Source of the DNA: Ailurus styani
Lineage: Eukaryota; Chordata; Mammalia; Carnivora; Ailuridae
Assembly: GCA_002007465.1 (NCBI GenBank)
Contig: LNAC01000339.1
Location: forward strand, 1,217,276 to 1,281,275
Length of the DNA: 64,000 nucleotides
Direction: 5' to 3'
Below, piece after piece: positions 36,805 to 48,690 of this stretch (its first letter is position 1; every line of letters starts with the position of its first letter). The position numbers and the translations under genes are program-made. The notes beneath the pieces were generated by a model. That model was given only the letters and a program-made list of their open reading frames with translations, ran no database searches and was not told the origin of the DNA.

Positions 36805-37010
36805 GGCGCCTGGGTGGCTCAGTGGGTTAAAGCCCCTGCCTTCGGCTCAGGTCATGATCTCAGGGTCCTGGGATCGAGGCCTGCATCGGGCTCTCTGCTC
36901 AGCAGGGAGCCTGCTTCCTCCTCTCTCTCTCTCTCTGCCTGCCTCTCAGCCTACTTGTGATCTGATCTCTCTGTGTCAAATAAATAAATAAAATCTTTAA
37001 AAAAAAAAAA
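36805..37010 (+). mobile_element. CanSINE, very young, perfect target duplication
   Basis: Near-consensus young copy starting gggcgcctgggtggctcagt, with intact head and an uninterrupted A-tail. A perfect 17-bp target duplication, aagatttcacatcactg, lies at 36788-36804 and 37011-37027. It is the best candidate in the window for a recent, possibly polymorphic insertion. Confidence 0.96.
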
Positions 37011-37419
37011 AAGATTTCACATCACTGATTTAAGGAAGTCTGGTTTCAAACAAGTCTGGGATAGATATGATAAATTCAGTGGGGCAGGGTCATTCTGTTA
37101 ATAGGCATGTTTGAAAGCTCTCAAGAATTTTCTTTAACATGGAATAACAATTTAATTTGTCAAATATAATAAAAGTTGATAAGAATTGATTCTCTTTATA
37201 GAAAATATAACTGTATCCAACCATTGTGGACTAAAGCTGTTTGATAAAGAAAAAATATCAATTAAAGAGCTCTTTTTTGTATTTAGGCAAAGATTGAAAT
37301 TACATTAGAAACAGACATGATGGGACTTATAAGTATGGCTCAAATTTCTATATCCAGTAACTAAAGGTAGAAGTATTAATCTTAACAGAGTGTCCATTGT
37401 AACTAACATAATCTCAGTT

Positions 37420-37808
37420 NACTCAGTTGTAAAAACTGCTTGTTCTTCTCTTCAGCTTTGACCTTCTGAGGGATCTCCAAAGATCTTCAGGGACATGTGT
37501 TACCCTAATCACCTAGTCCCTAATCACCTAAGCATAGGACTCATCTTTGCAGCAATGGCAATTGTCAGAATTGATTTGAATGGCTGGGAAAACCCCTTAC
37601 CCCATGTCCCCNTCTCAGTTGTAAAAACTGCTTGATTGTTTCTTCTCTTCAGCTTTGACCTTCTGAGGGATCTCCAAAGATCTTTAGGGACACGTGTTAC
37701 CCTAATCACCTAGTCCCTAATCACCTAAGCATAGGACTCATCTTTGCAGCAATGGCAATTGTCAGAATTGATTTGAATGGCTGGGAAAACCCCTTACCCC
37801 ATGTCCCC
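37420..37808. repeat. ~190-bp near-duplicate blocks around Ns
   Basis: Blocks 37422-37611 (190 bp) and 37614-37808 (195 bp) differ by one 5-bp indel (gcttgttctt against gcttgattgtttctt) and two transitions. An N lies at 37420 and another at 37612. The level of difference fits two alleles kept side by side. Confidence 0.9.
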
Positions 37809-39351
37809 CTCAGGGTTCCTGCAGGAAAATCACAGAAATGCACCTCCTGAGATATACACCATCTCAGAAGTCATTCTCCCACAAGATCAGCTTTGGAAAG
37901 TTTATCTCAGCCATCTACTGGATAAAGATAGGTTCTTAAAGGGTATTTGAAGAGTCGGCATTTCTAAAACTCTCAACTCTAGAAGAAAGTACTTTTTGGA
38001 CTTTTCCAGTAATCTCAGAATGATAGCTTCCTCTAGAGGGAAGTACATGCCCCCAGGGTAGATAACTTTCCCTTTTTATTGGCCATCACCACTTGCCAGG
38101 CTGAGGGGAGCAGCAGGAGTTGCTACCACTGCCGTGCCAATGACATGCCCCTCTGGTAAGGATGCACACGGTGGCGCTGGCCAGAGGCCAAGAATGGGTC
38201 TACACATACAGAGTGTGGGGTAGGCTACATGATTTAGCAACATCTAGGGGTTTGCCTTCCAACACACGGAAGGGCAGAGAATTAGAAGCCAACTAGAAAG
38301 ACAGCCTGAAGGAACATAAGCAAACAATCCCATCAAGTTACTGACTCTACTCCCTTGAGATTTTTCTTCCCGGGGTCTAGCCAAATGAAGACCCTGACTA
38401 ATTTCTTCTTAGTTCTTTAGTAGCAAAATGAATCTTAGTTTTGGTAAATAGGGTGCAATGGGGATTTAGTAGCCCAGGGAGTTGGTGAGTCCTCTGGAGA
38501 GTGTATCCATAGCATAAACACGGGCAGATAGATTTGAGCCATAATGCCAAAGCTCTCTGGACAATGAAGCTGTGAATTTTTATACATAGTGTATACTAAT
38601 TGGTTAAAAATAAAGTTATTAATGGGATGTAGGAAAATATGCAATAATCACGATGGTATTGTTGGCATAAATGTTGATAGATTTGCAATATAAGATAGGA
38701 GAGTAAAAACTGCCACATCCTTGATATTTTATGCCCTAGTTTCTTGTGTCAGAGTTGCAGATCATTAGGTTTATTGCTCAAGATAAGGTTTTCAATGTTT
38801 ATTTAACTCAAAGTTTTATTAATCTGATTAAAGTTTGAGTTTTGGATAAGTCAAATTCAGCTATTACATGAAATGTAAGTAATTCCCAGGGTAATCAAGC
38901 ATGGCTGCTTATTTTAATCTGCATGTAACTACAGTATATTTTATCTAAATTCAGATGCAAGTCACATAACGCAATTCAAAGGAGTTCAACCTAAACTCTC
39001 AGGAGAATGCCATTTATTAGCATCTTCATGATTAAAGAAATATTTAGTACTAAAACTTGAACATATTATGGAGGAAAAAATACCATGCCATTTGGGCTAT
39101 GAGCTTACATAGCCCATATTGTGATCAGCACATCTTTTCATTGTAAACTTTGGGGATAGTTAGGGAGACGTTATCATCTGGTTGACATCCTCATTATTTC
39201 AGAATTCATATTTAGAAAGAGAATTTCTTGAGGGGTCTTACTAGTCCCTATGTTGTAGGGATGTCACCCCAGTTCTCTTGATCTATGAAATTTTTGCTTT
39301 TTTTTTTGGAGATGTTATTTATCTGAATAAAAATAAAGATAAAATTTTGAA

Positions 39352-39672
39352 GATTTTATTTATTTACGAGAGAGAGAGAGAGAGCAAGAGACAGAGCACA
39401 GTAGGGGAGAGGCAGAGGGAGAAGAAGCAGCAGACTCCCCACTAAACAGTGAGTCCAATATTATCTGGGGCTCAATCCCAGGACCCAGAGATCACAACCG
39501 GAGCTGNAGAGCAAGAGACAGAGCACAGCAGGGGAGAGGCAGAGGGAGAAGAAGAAGCAGACTCCCCACTGAACAGTGAGTCCAATATTATCTGGGGCTC
39601 AATCCCAGGACCCAGAGATCACAACCGGAGCTGAAGGCAGATGCTTAACCAACTGAGTCATCCAGGTGCCCT
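39352..39672 (-). mobile_element. CanSINE interrupted by an N and a duplicated block
   Basis: Reverse-strand SINE (agattttatttatttacgag tail side; head gagtcatccaggtgccct). Its middle 126 bp is present twice around an N at 39507. The real element is probably about 190 bp long, and the extra length is an assembly artefact. Confidence 0.87.
39381..39633. repeat. 126-bp near-duplicate blocks around an N
   Basis: Blocks 39381-39506 and 39508-39633 have the same length and differ at about three bases, with a single N at 39507. They lie inside a SINE. The likely cause is the same as for the other N sites. Confidence 0.9.
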
Positions 39673-40129
39673 GAACTATTTCTTTGTACTATTAAGTGCT
39701 ATGCAGGACTCGAATATAAAATAAAGTATGTCCATATGGCCCTGCCTTTTGAGGAATGTAAAACAATTCAATTTATTTGGGTTGAAAAGACCTGTGTGCC
39801 TGGAAACTGCCACATAGAACCATGCAAGAATGTGATTTTGGTTTTAGAAATCCCACAACAATTTTGAAAAAAAACATTCAGAGAGAGAAAGGAAAGAGTC
39901 ATTTAAGGAGCATTAGAGTAGGAAAGATAAGACTCAGATCAGACCCTGAGTGAAGAGGGAAGGATCCAGCTGGCAGATATACAAGGGGCTAATGACCATG
40001 GGATGCAGATCAGGAAAAGAGTGAACCAGAGTGGGGACGGCAAGCCTTGAGATCAGTGACTCTCTGTCAACCCATCGGAGAGTGAGACCTCTGCTGATAA
40101 GCCTGGCGAGAGATTTTTGGGTAGACAGG

Positions 40130-40250
40130 GTGGAATCGGGGAAAACTGAATCTTATATTGAGGCCCAGAAAAGTTAGAGTACTTTCCCAGCCACATTTCT
40201 AACATGTGGCCAAGGTGGGACTCAACTCGAAATGCTCTTTTCAATGCTAG
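40130..40250 (+). mobile_element. MIR fragment
   Basis: gaggcccagaaaagttagag and gtggccaaggtgggactcaa fit the MIR 3' half. Confidence 0.6.
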
Positions 40251-40794
40251 ACTGCTGCTTTTTTTCTAAGTTTAACAGCAAGTCATCTACCCGGGTTGTA
40301 CAAAGCAACAGCAAAGTGGTGTTGACCCTAGATTCAGAACCAGCTTACCACAGTTGTGGGGTTAACTTTCATGGGAGTTATCCAATAATATCATCTGCGA
40401 TGGCCTAGACATATCCTAGCCAACTTTTTAGAAACCGTCAGTTTATGCTTTTAGTAACATCATTATATTTAATTTGTTTTACTCTTTCTCAACTTTAGCA
40501 GATGAGATGCCATTGCTGTGGTGTGTTTAGTTTTCTAAAATACAAATCAGTGTATGAATAGGACATGTGGAAATCTAAATTCAGTTTGTTGTAGAGCACA
40601 AATCCTCCCTTAGGAACAATCTATGGCTGTCGACCAGCTTCTCCTAACTGATATCTACTAATGTAAGGAAAATATAATTGCACCATTATCACATCATATG
40701 CTAACACGAGTATGGACAAAACTGTCTATGGGTTGCCATGACAACCCCAATGAAGATAAAACTAAAAATGGTATTCACAATGCATATTTACCTA

Positions 40795-40814
40795 GCGTTT
40801 ATTTTGTCTTCTAG
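40795..40814 (+). promoter_or_regulatory. NEGR1: Splice acceptor of NEGR1 exon 6
   Basis: gtttattttgtcttctag ends at 40814. The following G restores the split Lys codon from exon 5. Confidence 0.94.
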
Positions 40815-40966
40815 GCTTTTCAATGGCCAACAAGGAATCATTATTCAAAACTTTAGCACAAGATCCATTCTCACTGTCACCAATGTGACACAGGAGCACT
40901 TCGGCAACTATACTTGTGTGGCTGCCAACAAGCTGGGCACAACCAATGCGAGCCTGCCTCTCAACC
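40815..40966 (+). CDS. NEGR1: NEGR1 exon 6, second half of third Ig domain (partial CDS)
   Basis: A 152-bp internal exon. It begins with a single G that completes Lys, then encodes 50 full codons from L-F-N-G-Q-Q-G to S-L-P-L-N. It ends with one C, the first base of the next Pro codon, so intron 6 is phase 1. It completes the third Ig domain: the second disulfide cysteine sits in the signature [10 protein letters not shown] (the D-x-G-x-Y-x-C-type motif, here with Phe-Gly-Asn-Tyr-Thr-Cys). Four N-glycosylation sequons are present: NFS, NVT, NYT and NAS. Their spacing (11, 8 and 13 residues) fits the human sites I remember at N275, N286, N294 and N307. The donor is a consensus gtaagt at 40967. 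The GPI-attachment tail follows in the next exon, outside this window. Confidence 0.97.
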
Positions 40967-40972
40967 GTAAGT
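40967..40972 (+). promoter_or_regulatory. NEGR1: Splice donor of NEGR1 exon 6
   Basis: Perfect consensus gtaagt directly after CTCAACC, leaving a phase-1 C that would start the Pro codon of the next exon. Confidence 0.95.
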
Positions 40973-42084
40973 AACACAGTGCTGCCAAAATGCTCTCGGG
41001 GCCCCTTGGCTCCTGTCCATCAGCAGAAATAAAGCCTGAGAGTGGTATGTGTTCATTTTAGAGCTCAGCCCGATGTGACACATCCCTTACCCAGAGCAAG
41101 CTTGGCCCCTATATGGTATGGGTGTTTGAGAATTTTTGAATTCCTCTTAAAGTCTACATGTGTTTAGAAAAATTTTAAAGCTGAGAAAAGGGAAAAATTA
41201 CCTAAACGATAGGACCCACTAAAAAATATCTTCTAACTAAGGATGGTTTGGTGGGCTTTTGTTTGTTTTTGTTTTGTTTTGTCTTTAAAAATGCATTACA
41301 TTATCCTTCAGCATAGGTTAATTTCAGTTGAATTTACTCTTGGTTGGTTTTCTTTGGACATTCATCTCGGAATAGTGAAAATTTCACATGCCATGTATAA
41401 AATGAAAGAGTAAGTAAATGATCATGGGCAGAGTATTTTATCCACATAGGGAATGCTTTTGCTCAAAACTGTATTTGAAATATAACTTAAGGTTTTGCTA
41501 AAATAAATACTCTATTTCTAATGTATCTTTGTTCCTAGTCCATTTCTAAGGACTAGAAATGAAAAAAGAAGAACAAACATGAGGATTAGTTGAAGGGAGA
41601 GAAACCTAAGCTGCTGTTTTCTCCTACAATTACTTTTAGTGCTTTTTAGGAGCTGAATAAATAACACATTTTCATAATCATAAAATATTCCTAATTTTCA
41701 AGTGGAGTATTTCTTAAAACATTCAAAGAAGATTAGAGAGAATGTACTGTCTTTTCAATTCCACAGTTATCTGAATCATCCTTATCTTTTATAGTTAATA
41801 TTTTATAGTAAGCTGATATACATATATTTATGTTATCATCCTGTGATAATAAGCTATCTCTGAAAAATGTGAATATTGTGTAATTCATCACAGACATGAT
41901 CACTTCCATCTTACAGAAGTGAGGATGGGATATATAATACTTCCACTACTTAAAAATATACTATAAAAAGTATCATGATTTATGGACTTTGAATTGCCAC
42001 AATTTAAGTACCTCTGATGTTAAATAAAATATATTAGTTGTTAGTAGAAAATAACCATTTGAAAAGAATTTGCTCTATATATGT

Positions 42085-42119
42085 GCATATATATATATAT
42101 ATGCTTATATATATATAAG
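42085..42119. repeat. Two overlapping AT palindromes
   Basis: gc(at)8gc at 42085-42104 and cttatatatatataag at 42104-42119 are each self-complementary and share one base. Confidence 0.88.
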
Positions 42120-42824
42120 TGATGTGAAAAACACTGCTTGCCATGAAATAGCCATAGTATAATAACTTGCTTAAGTTTCTTCCACAAGGATGATTTATTA
42201 AATGTAATTATGAATAATATAAACCATTAAAAATATTACAGAGCAGTATGAATTCCAATTTAATGTAAATATTGATACTTCTTTGGTATACTATTAATAT
42301 TTTAAATGATTTAAATATTCAGGAACCTGAAAGAATAAATGAATTAAACAGGCAAAGTAAAGAAAAATTTAAGACTTAATAACACATTAACTTTTTGCTA
42401 TTTAAATTCCTAAATCACATTCTGATTTTTGAAACTGAAACATTAATGAATGCGACAAATTAGAGACAAGTGTCACTTAGTTAAGTGTTTGTGGTGCTCT
42501 TGCAACCTTAACGCAATCATTTGGAAATAATTCACTGCCGAAAGGGCTTCTAACCATGGTATCTTTAGAATGGACTCTGATCATCTCCCTTTGCACTTGG
42601 TTCCTGGACGTAGTGGTGCTATGAAGTACTAGTGCAATTTGATTGATGTGCCAACAAAGACATAATATGCAAATCTTATTTGTAATTATGAGCATAACCC
42701 TAGAAATCTGAAGAAACACCTATATATTCAGAACTCTTGTACGACCTCATCTGAAGCTCCTCTTACTGCACTATTTCTATTTTGTACAATAATTATTTTT
42801 ATATGTTTTCATCTCTCTCCACCA

Positions 42825-42975
42825 AATTATGTTTGTTAAGAATATAGGATCAACACCTGATTCATTATCTCTCATATCACCAAGGATGGTGCTTGGTATT
42901 TAATAGGTAATCAATACATCTTTAGGGAATAAATGAATTTGTTAAACATTGAATAAGTGATTAAATGGGTAATGA
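42825..42975 (+). mobile_element. LINE-2 3' end (probable)
   Basis: aaggatggtgcttggtattt and aataggtaatcaatacatct match the short 3' end of L2, just ahead of a MIR. Confidence 0.45.
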
Positions 42976-43054
42976 ATAAGTGAATGAATGGACTGGATTT
43001 TAGATGTAAAACGTGTATTTGTAATCTCTAGATATGCAAGGCAGTAGCAGGAGG

Positions 43055-43290
43055 ATTACAAGTAACACTCATGGTGAGCTTACTGTAGACCATTCTAAAC
43101 TCTTTATATGAATCTGTTCACTGAATTCTCATGTGATCCCAAGAGGTAAATTCTATAATACCTTTGTACAGATGAGGAAACTAAGATGAAGAGAGATTAA
43201 AATTTGGCCAAAGTCAAATGGTTAATTAATGACAAAGTGAAACCCTGAATACCTACTATCTTGCTCCAGAGCCCAAGGTTAGAGCTTACA
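43055..43290 (+). mobile_element. MIR fragment
   Basis: tctcatgtgatcccaagagg, gatgaggaaactaagatgaa and caaagtcaaatggttaatta follow MIR order. Confidence 0.78.
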
Positions 43291-44322
43291 TTTCCCTGTC
43301 TCTTGCTATGAACTTAAAAGCATCAACAGAGTGTAAGATAAATTGCATCATTTGCAACATACTCTTCCAAAGCTAAACCTCTACAGATAACATATTTTTC
43401 CTTCTTGTGTTTTTTATCAACTTCTCTTTAATAATTTAGGGTGCTATTCTTCAACATATAAAGCTTTTTAATACAAGTGTTTAGATGTAAACAACATATA
43501 CCCGATATCAAATTTAAGGATATGAAAGATGAATGGGCTCAATGTTTGACTGAAAACTTACATAAAAATGAGACTCAGGGACATTTAAACACACACTTTT
43601 ATGGCATTTTTAATATCTCTTTGGATGGTACAGTTTCCAACGCAGGCATTGTGAATACAAACTATTTTATGGGGAAAGGCAGCTTTCTTGAAGTCCATGT
43701 GATTAGCTGGAAAGTGTACTGCATCACTTGAGAAGAGATTTTGTCAGATCTTCACAAGGTCCATGAATGAAAGAGTCTTCAACTTCTAAATTGATCCAAG
43801 ATGAAGCTAGTCCCAAGTTGATCTAGTATTGGCCTATGACTACCTGTTAAAATCTATTACTGAAGATCAGCCCTTCCAATAGTTAAGGGAGTGTGCAAGG
43901 CTAGCTTTCCCATTTTCTTATCCAAGAGAAAAGAAATAGACTCCAAAAAGTCTGCCACTTGTGTACATGGTGATATTTGGAACATGCCTTGAATAAGAAA
44001 ATTTCCATGTTTTCATAGTTTGTATCCATGATAGTTTATACACTCAGAGACAGCATTATCAGAAATGTGAGTTGCCTAGTATAGTGTTTATACATAGCAA
44101 ACCCTCAAACTAATTGAGAATAGCTTTCCAACAGAGCTTTAGCCACTAGGAATCAGCTCTCCATCCATAACTACTTAGGATAAACCTTGGACTGATACAG
44201 TCTACTCCTGGTTTGTAACAACCTGCATTTCCCAGATCATCAAGAAGACAGAAGGCAAGAAGCTATGATTTAGAGCTTTGCTATAACTAAGACCATCAAA
44301 AAAAAGAAATGCAACATTCTTT

Positions 44323-44355
<33 letters not shown>

Positions 44356-44392
44356 ACGTGTGTGTCTGTGTCTGTGTCTGTGTATCTGTGTA
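44323..44392. repeat. Compound (TG)n / (TGTGTC)n microsatellite
   Basis: A pure TG run, an interruption (gcacg), then hexamer-like units tgtgtc and tgtatc. It abuts the MIR at 44415. Confidence 0.93.
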
Positions 44393-44414
44393 TGTATTTC
44401 ACATAAAATGAGTC

Positions 44415-44640
44415 AAGCAGGCCTGGGTTTGAATCCCAGTTTTACCACATATCAGTTATGTATGACTTTGAGTAAGCAAATGCCAACGCCTCAGTTAATT
44501 CATTAATAAGAAGAGGTCACTACCAGCTCCCAACTATAGGATAAAAATTAAATGGGATGATACACGTAAAGCATTTATCACTCAGCCTGGAACAAAGTAA
44601 ACAATAAATGTCAGCCATTGTTATTACATTATATCCCCTA
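44415..44640 (-). mobile_element. MIR fragment, reverse
   Basis: ggcctgggtttgaatcccag, gatgatacacgtaaagcatt and taaacaataaatgtcagcc match the reverse MIR, directly beside a (TG)n tract. Confidence 0.82.
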
Positions 44641-44914
44641 AGAGCACTCAGTTCACAAAGCAACATATAGATAGCTGACCTTACCTATTGACCCAGTGCC
44701 CAACACTTTACTAAGGATTTAGATGGCAAACTGTCCTTGGCAAGCCAGGGAGAAGCCAGGGAGAAGGAGGTGGTCATTTCAGTCATGTATAGCAAAAAGC
44801 TGAGCAAGGACCAAAATCCAAGTAAAATCAGCATCGAAGAATGAGCAGAAGAGTTGAGCCATCCTGTAGAAGCTCATGGATTCAGTGCGGAGAGATGCCA
44901 GAAAAAGATCAGTG

Positions 44915-45015
44915 TCATTCATGGTAGCCACAGGAGGAGATTCCTTCAAGAAGAGGGATGGTCAGCAGTGTCCAATGCTACAGCAGATCAGAAAATTCTG
45001 AAAATCAACCACTTG
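44915..45015 (-). mobile_element. LINE-2 RT scrap, reverse (probable)
   Basis: cttcaagaagagggatggtc followed by agcagtgtccaatgctacag resembles the reverse of the L2 segment for the F-D-T-V-D-H-S-L motif. Confidence 0.5.
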
Positions 45016-45527
45016 AAAGGAAGAACACAGGCTGATGATCTGCCTTGACACTTTAGCAGCTGGTCTGAATTGGGCTTGCTTTACGATTAATAGGTCCAAT
45101 GGCCATGTGTATGTCAACCACTCTCTGACCGGCAATAGCAAAGAAGCAGTACATCAGTTTTTGGTGAATCAACCTTCCCATGCTTCCTGTTCTTCTGCAA
45201 GCCTCCTTCATTCTTAGTTTGTTAGCCTCTTTTCTTATACTTTTCTTCAGTCCCAGAGAAACAAGAAAGGACTGATTTTAAACCCCTTGCCTTCCATAGC
45301 TTATAAACTTTAGACTATAATAGTAAGAGGACTCTGATTCTAAGCAGAGATGTTAGTAACTTCATCAATAGAATTACTTTAGGTAATGAATATATAATTT
45401 CTCAAGTTAGGGGAAAGCAAAATTTATGTTGGGAAAACTATGGGAAACCTAGTATACAATGAATCCCCCCCCCTTCTAGATTATCTGTCTGGAAATTTCT
45501 GAAATATAGCCTGCATTGAAAATGTCT

Positions 45528-45565
45528 CTTTGTGTGTGTTTGTGTGTGTGTGTGAAAGAGAGAGA
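45528..45565. repeat. (TG)n then (AG)n tract
   Basis: tgtgtgtgtttgtgtgtgtg followed by aaagagagagaaa. Confidence 0.85.
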
Positions 45566-46278
45566 AAAATATCTGTAGATTAGTATAGACCAGCCTCAGG
45601 GAACGGGTGCTTTAACAAAATTAATAATAGATGACAGCTTGCCAACTATTCATAGCAAAATTCCTTATTAAGTAAAAAATTGGGGATTCAGAATTATTTG
45701 GGATTTATATTATTTTTCTGTTGTGTTTTTGTTTCTTGAACATGAGCAACTGAAACAGATGATTCCTTAAGTCTTCCCCTTAAAGAATGTGAACTGAGTG
45801 ATCCCATCCTGCCATCTATGGGTCCAATTCATCCAATTTGCACCATTATTTGATCATAATTTAGTAAATAGAAGTCATTTCTATAGGTAAAATGTGTTTT
45901 ATATGCTTTGTTTCCCACCTTCTTAAAAAAAACAAATATTCAGTATAAGACACAAAGAATCACAATCTAAAGGAAATAAGGAAAGAGAATTAGTTAAGAA
46001 GGAAAAAAATCTTAGCCACATAAACAAAGTGCTTAAAAATCACATAGCTTTGGTTTAATACACCTTTCTCCTGAGACCTAATATATGAAAATATTTGGGA
46101 CAAGTCAAACTTTAATATTATAGAGTCTTTGCGTACAGGCCTACATAGATAACAATAATACTGCTCCAGTGTGTGGGTGCCAAATTCCTCTTTCATGTGT
46201 TTCCAAAAGTGGGGTGTCAAATCTATTGCTAGAATATAGGTCCTAATGATGTGATTAGGACTTCTCTCCTTTTCTTGT

Positions 46279-46328
46279 GCATGTGTGTATGTGTGTGTGT
46301 GAGTGCATGTGTGTGTGTATACACATGC
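46279..46328. repeat. Interrupted (TG)n tract
   Basis: gcatgtgtgtatgtgtgtgt, then gagtgcatgtgtgtgtgta. The two gcatgtgtgt starts suggest an internal duplication. Confidence 0.85.
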
Positions 46329-47839
46329 ATTTATTCAAATAACAAAGCATTTGCCTCTGAAGTACTACACATAAAATATTCAAAGGACTCACCAAAACTT
46401 TGTCTTTTCCCTGCCTTAGCAACCCTGTGGAGACAATAATGAAGTTCCAATTTCAAATGTTTTATACAATCAATGCTATTTAAGTTTCTGGAAAATCTCC
46501 TTTCATGTTAGAGGATATTTCTTCCCAGTCTAATTTGATGGACACCTTCTTTTTTGAGATTAAAAAAAAAAATCAGTAGCTGGTATCCAAAAGGAAAATG
46601 GAATAGGCTATTGAAGAAAGTAAGAATGTGGCGGGCATAACAGTTTTTCCTTGTTTAGATCCGACTGAAGCAGGCAAACGTTATTTTTTGACTGATTTGT
46701 TGAATATGGAGCCAGCTGTGCCCTTGCAAGTAATATTTCAGCTCTCTGCTTGCTTCAAATGTCCCCACATGCCAGTAAGCAACCGTATGAGCTTTGTGTT
46801 ACTTTTGTGTATTATAATGAACCCTGATTCCATGTGAAAGGTGATACCACAAATTTGAATGATTCATATTTTAGATTGAAATTGATCTCCCCTCCTGGAG
46901 CTTAAAAGAGATAGGAATTTCATTTTGGTTGAAAGAGGCAGTAATAAATTTAGACTTAGTGATTATTGAAGGTAGTGTGCTACGTGAGTTTTATCCTCAC
47001 AGCTTTAAGATGTTAATGGAAAGCCTTTCCTGTATGTTTGGTAATAAATATTTGACAAAAATTAGGTTTACATTTGTAGGTAGACTTTGATTTAGCTACA
47101 TCAACCCACTGAATGGCACTCAGCTAAACTGAAATGCACATATGCACAATCGTCATACACATAATGGAGGTATACAAATTTACTGAAATGCAGTATGAGG
47201 GAAGCAAGAACATCTTTTCCTCCCTGACCTTATTCCTAGAAGCTTCGTGTGTGCTCAAGAAGCTAGACACAAAATGACAAAATAGTCATTCAGTGCCTTA
47301 CATGAGAGATGATACCCAACAGGTTGAAGTAGTCAGAATAACTGCTGGAACCTGTGGATCTCCAGTTCACCAAGTCCCCACCAGTAAGAGCCAAATACAA
47401 ATGCGGACAAAGCCTTAGTTAGCCAGGTCAAATGACAGGACTTCAAAGCTTGAGTAGTCTCAGATATTACGTAGTTGGTTTTTCACCAACTTTTTAAAGC
47501 AGTGGATTCCTTTCTTTCCCCAAGTAAAACCTGATGCAAGCCCTTGATATATAACAAAGATAAAATTGGAGTTCATTTAGTTGATTTGGAGGTAAATGTG
47601 GAAAATCCTGTCTTTTTTCCACCAAATCACACTGCACAGTGACCCGGAACCACAGAGTTCACAAGATTAGGTTTGAAGACTTTCAGTCTAGACCAGTTCT
47701 TTCACTTTAGAGATGAGGGAACTCAAAGTTGTATATTGTCACAGCAGACAATATTACAATTCCTACTCTTGTTCCAGTCCTCTTTCTGCTACTCATGCCA
47801 ACCACCAAAAGCTTTGAAAGCTATCAGATCTGAGTCGAA

Positions 47840-48010
47840 GCCAGAGTCCCCCATTTGGGATGTTGGACAGTTCTCACAATCCCAATCTTTAAACTTCAAT
47901 TGTCTCACTTATAAAATAGGGGAAATAACTTGTTTTTATCTGATTCTGGTAAAGATAAAATGATACAGGAGATGTAAAATAGTTAATACGGTGCCTCATT
48001 AAACGTCAGT
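47840..48010 (-). mobile_element. MIR fragment, reverse
   Basis: caattgtctcacttataaaa, taggggaaataac and ggtgcctcattaaacgtcag fit a reverse MIR. Confidence 0.6.
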
Positions 48011-48564
48011 TTCCTTTTCTTTCCTTCCCAGTATGGATGATCCAAACATTGAAGGATAACCAGTGAAGCTTAGTCTCTAACTCCAGTAACTGTGTAACTT
48101 TATCTCCCTGGATATTCGAGAACAGCTCAGGTTCTTTAATTCATTTACTCATGTACTTATGTCTACCACTATGATACTGTCTCTTTTATTAGAATTATTA
48201 ATTAAATCAGCCATGCACATAAGCATTCACTTGTAATGATGAAAAAAATGGTCAGGTTGATAGAGAGGGTTGTACAAGATTAATTACTCTACTGATGGGT
48301 TTCTCTCAGGTTAAGAGGCAGTTTGACAGCTGCATCCTCAAGCTACTGAAGCTACGCGTACATCCCCATGGTTGACAAAGGGTCAATAAATGCCAAAGGG
48401 AGAATGCAGTTTTGGCATTTGCTGTTGTCATTGATCAACATTGAAATGTAGCAGGTTTGTGGGAATTAGGTACCAAAAAGATACTGAAAAATCAAAAGGA
48501 GTTTCAAAATTAACCATAAAATTTTATTAGGGATCCTAGCCTAAGAGACAGGCAATTTAGGTTC

Positions 48565-48690
48565 TTGCCTTTACTCGGAGAAGTCCTTAAGTAAAGCCCT
48601 TAACTCTCTGGCCTCAGTTTCCTCATCTATAAAATGAGAAGGATAAAATAAATACTCAGATTCTCTTTCAGTTATCATGCTTTAAGATTC
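48565..48690 (-). mobile_element. MIR fragment, reverse
   Basis: cttaactctctggcctcagt, ttcctcatctataaaatgag and ggataaaataaatactc are the typical reverse MIR words. Confidence 0.75.

Larger units (their letters stand above)
24119..40814 (+). other. NEGR1: NEGR1 intron 5, complete
   Basis: A 16,696-bp phase-2 intron running from gtaagg to tcttctag. It is the most SINE-dense part of the window (7 copies) and also carries MIR, L2 and two MaLR LTR fragments. I saw no recognised feature in about 24119-25306, 25515-26680, 26890-27480, 28270-29327, 32435-33480, 33910-34590, 34790-36125, 36400-36787, 37030-37410, 37810-39340 and 40250-40814. The first few hundred bases after exon 5 are somewhat CpG-richer than the rest. 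Three single-N positions (37420, 37612, 39507) mark suspect assembly joins. Confidence 0.93.

Noticed and set aside
37422..37808. True tandem repeat or CRISPR-like array
   Set aside because: Only two blocks, bounded by Ns, in vertebrate intron DNA. An assembly artefact explains them better.
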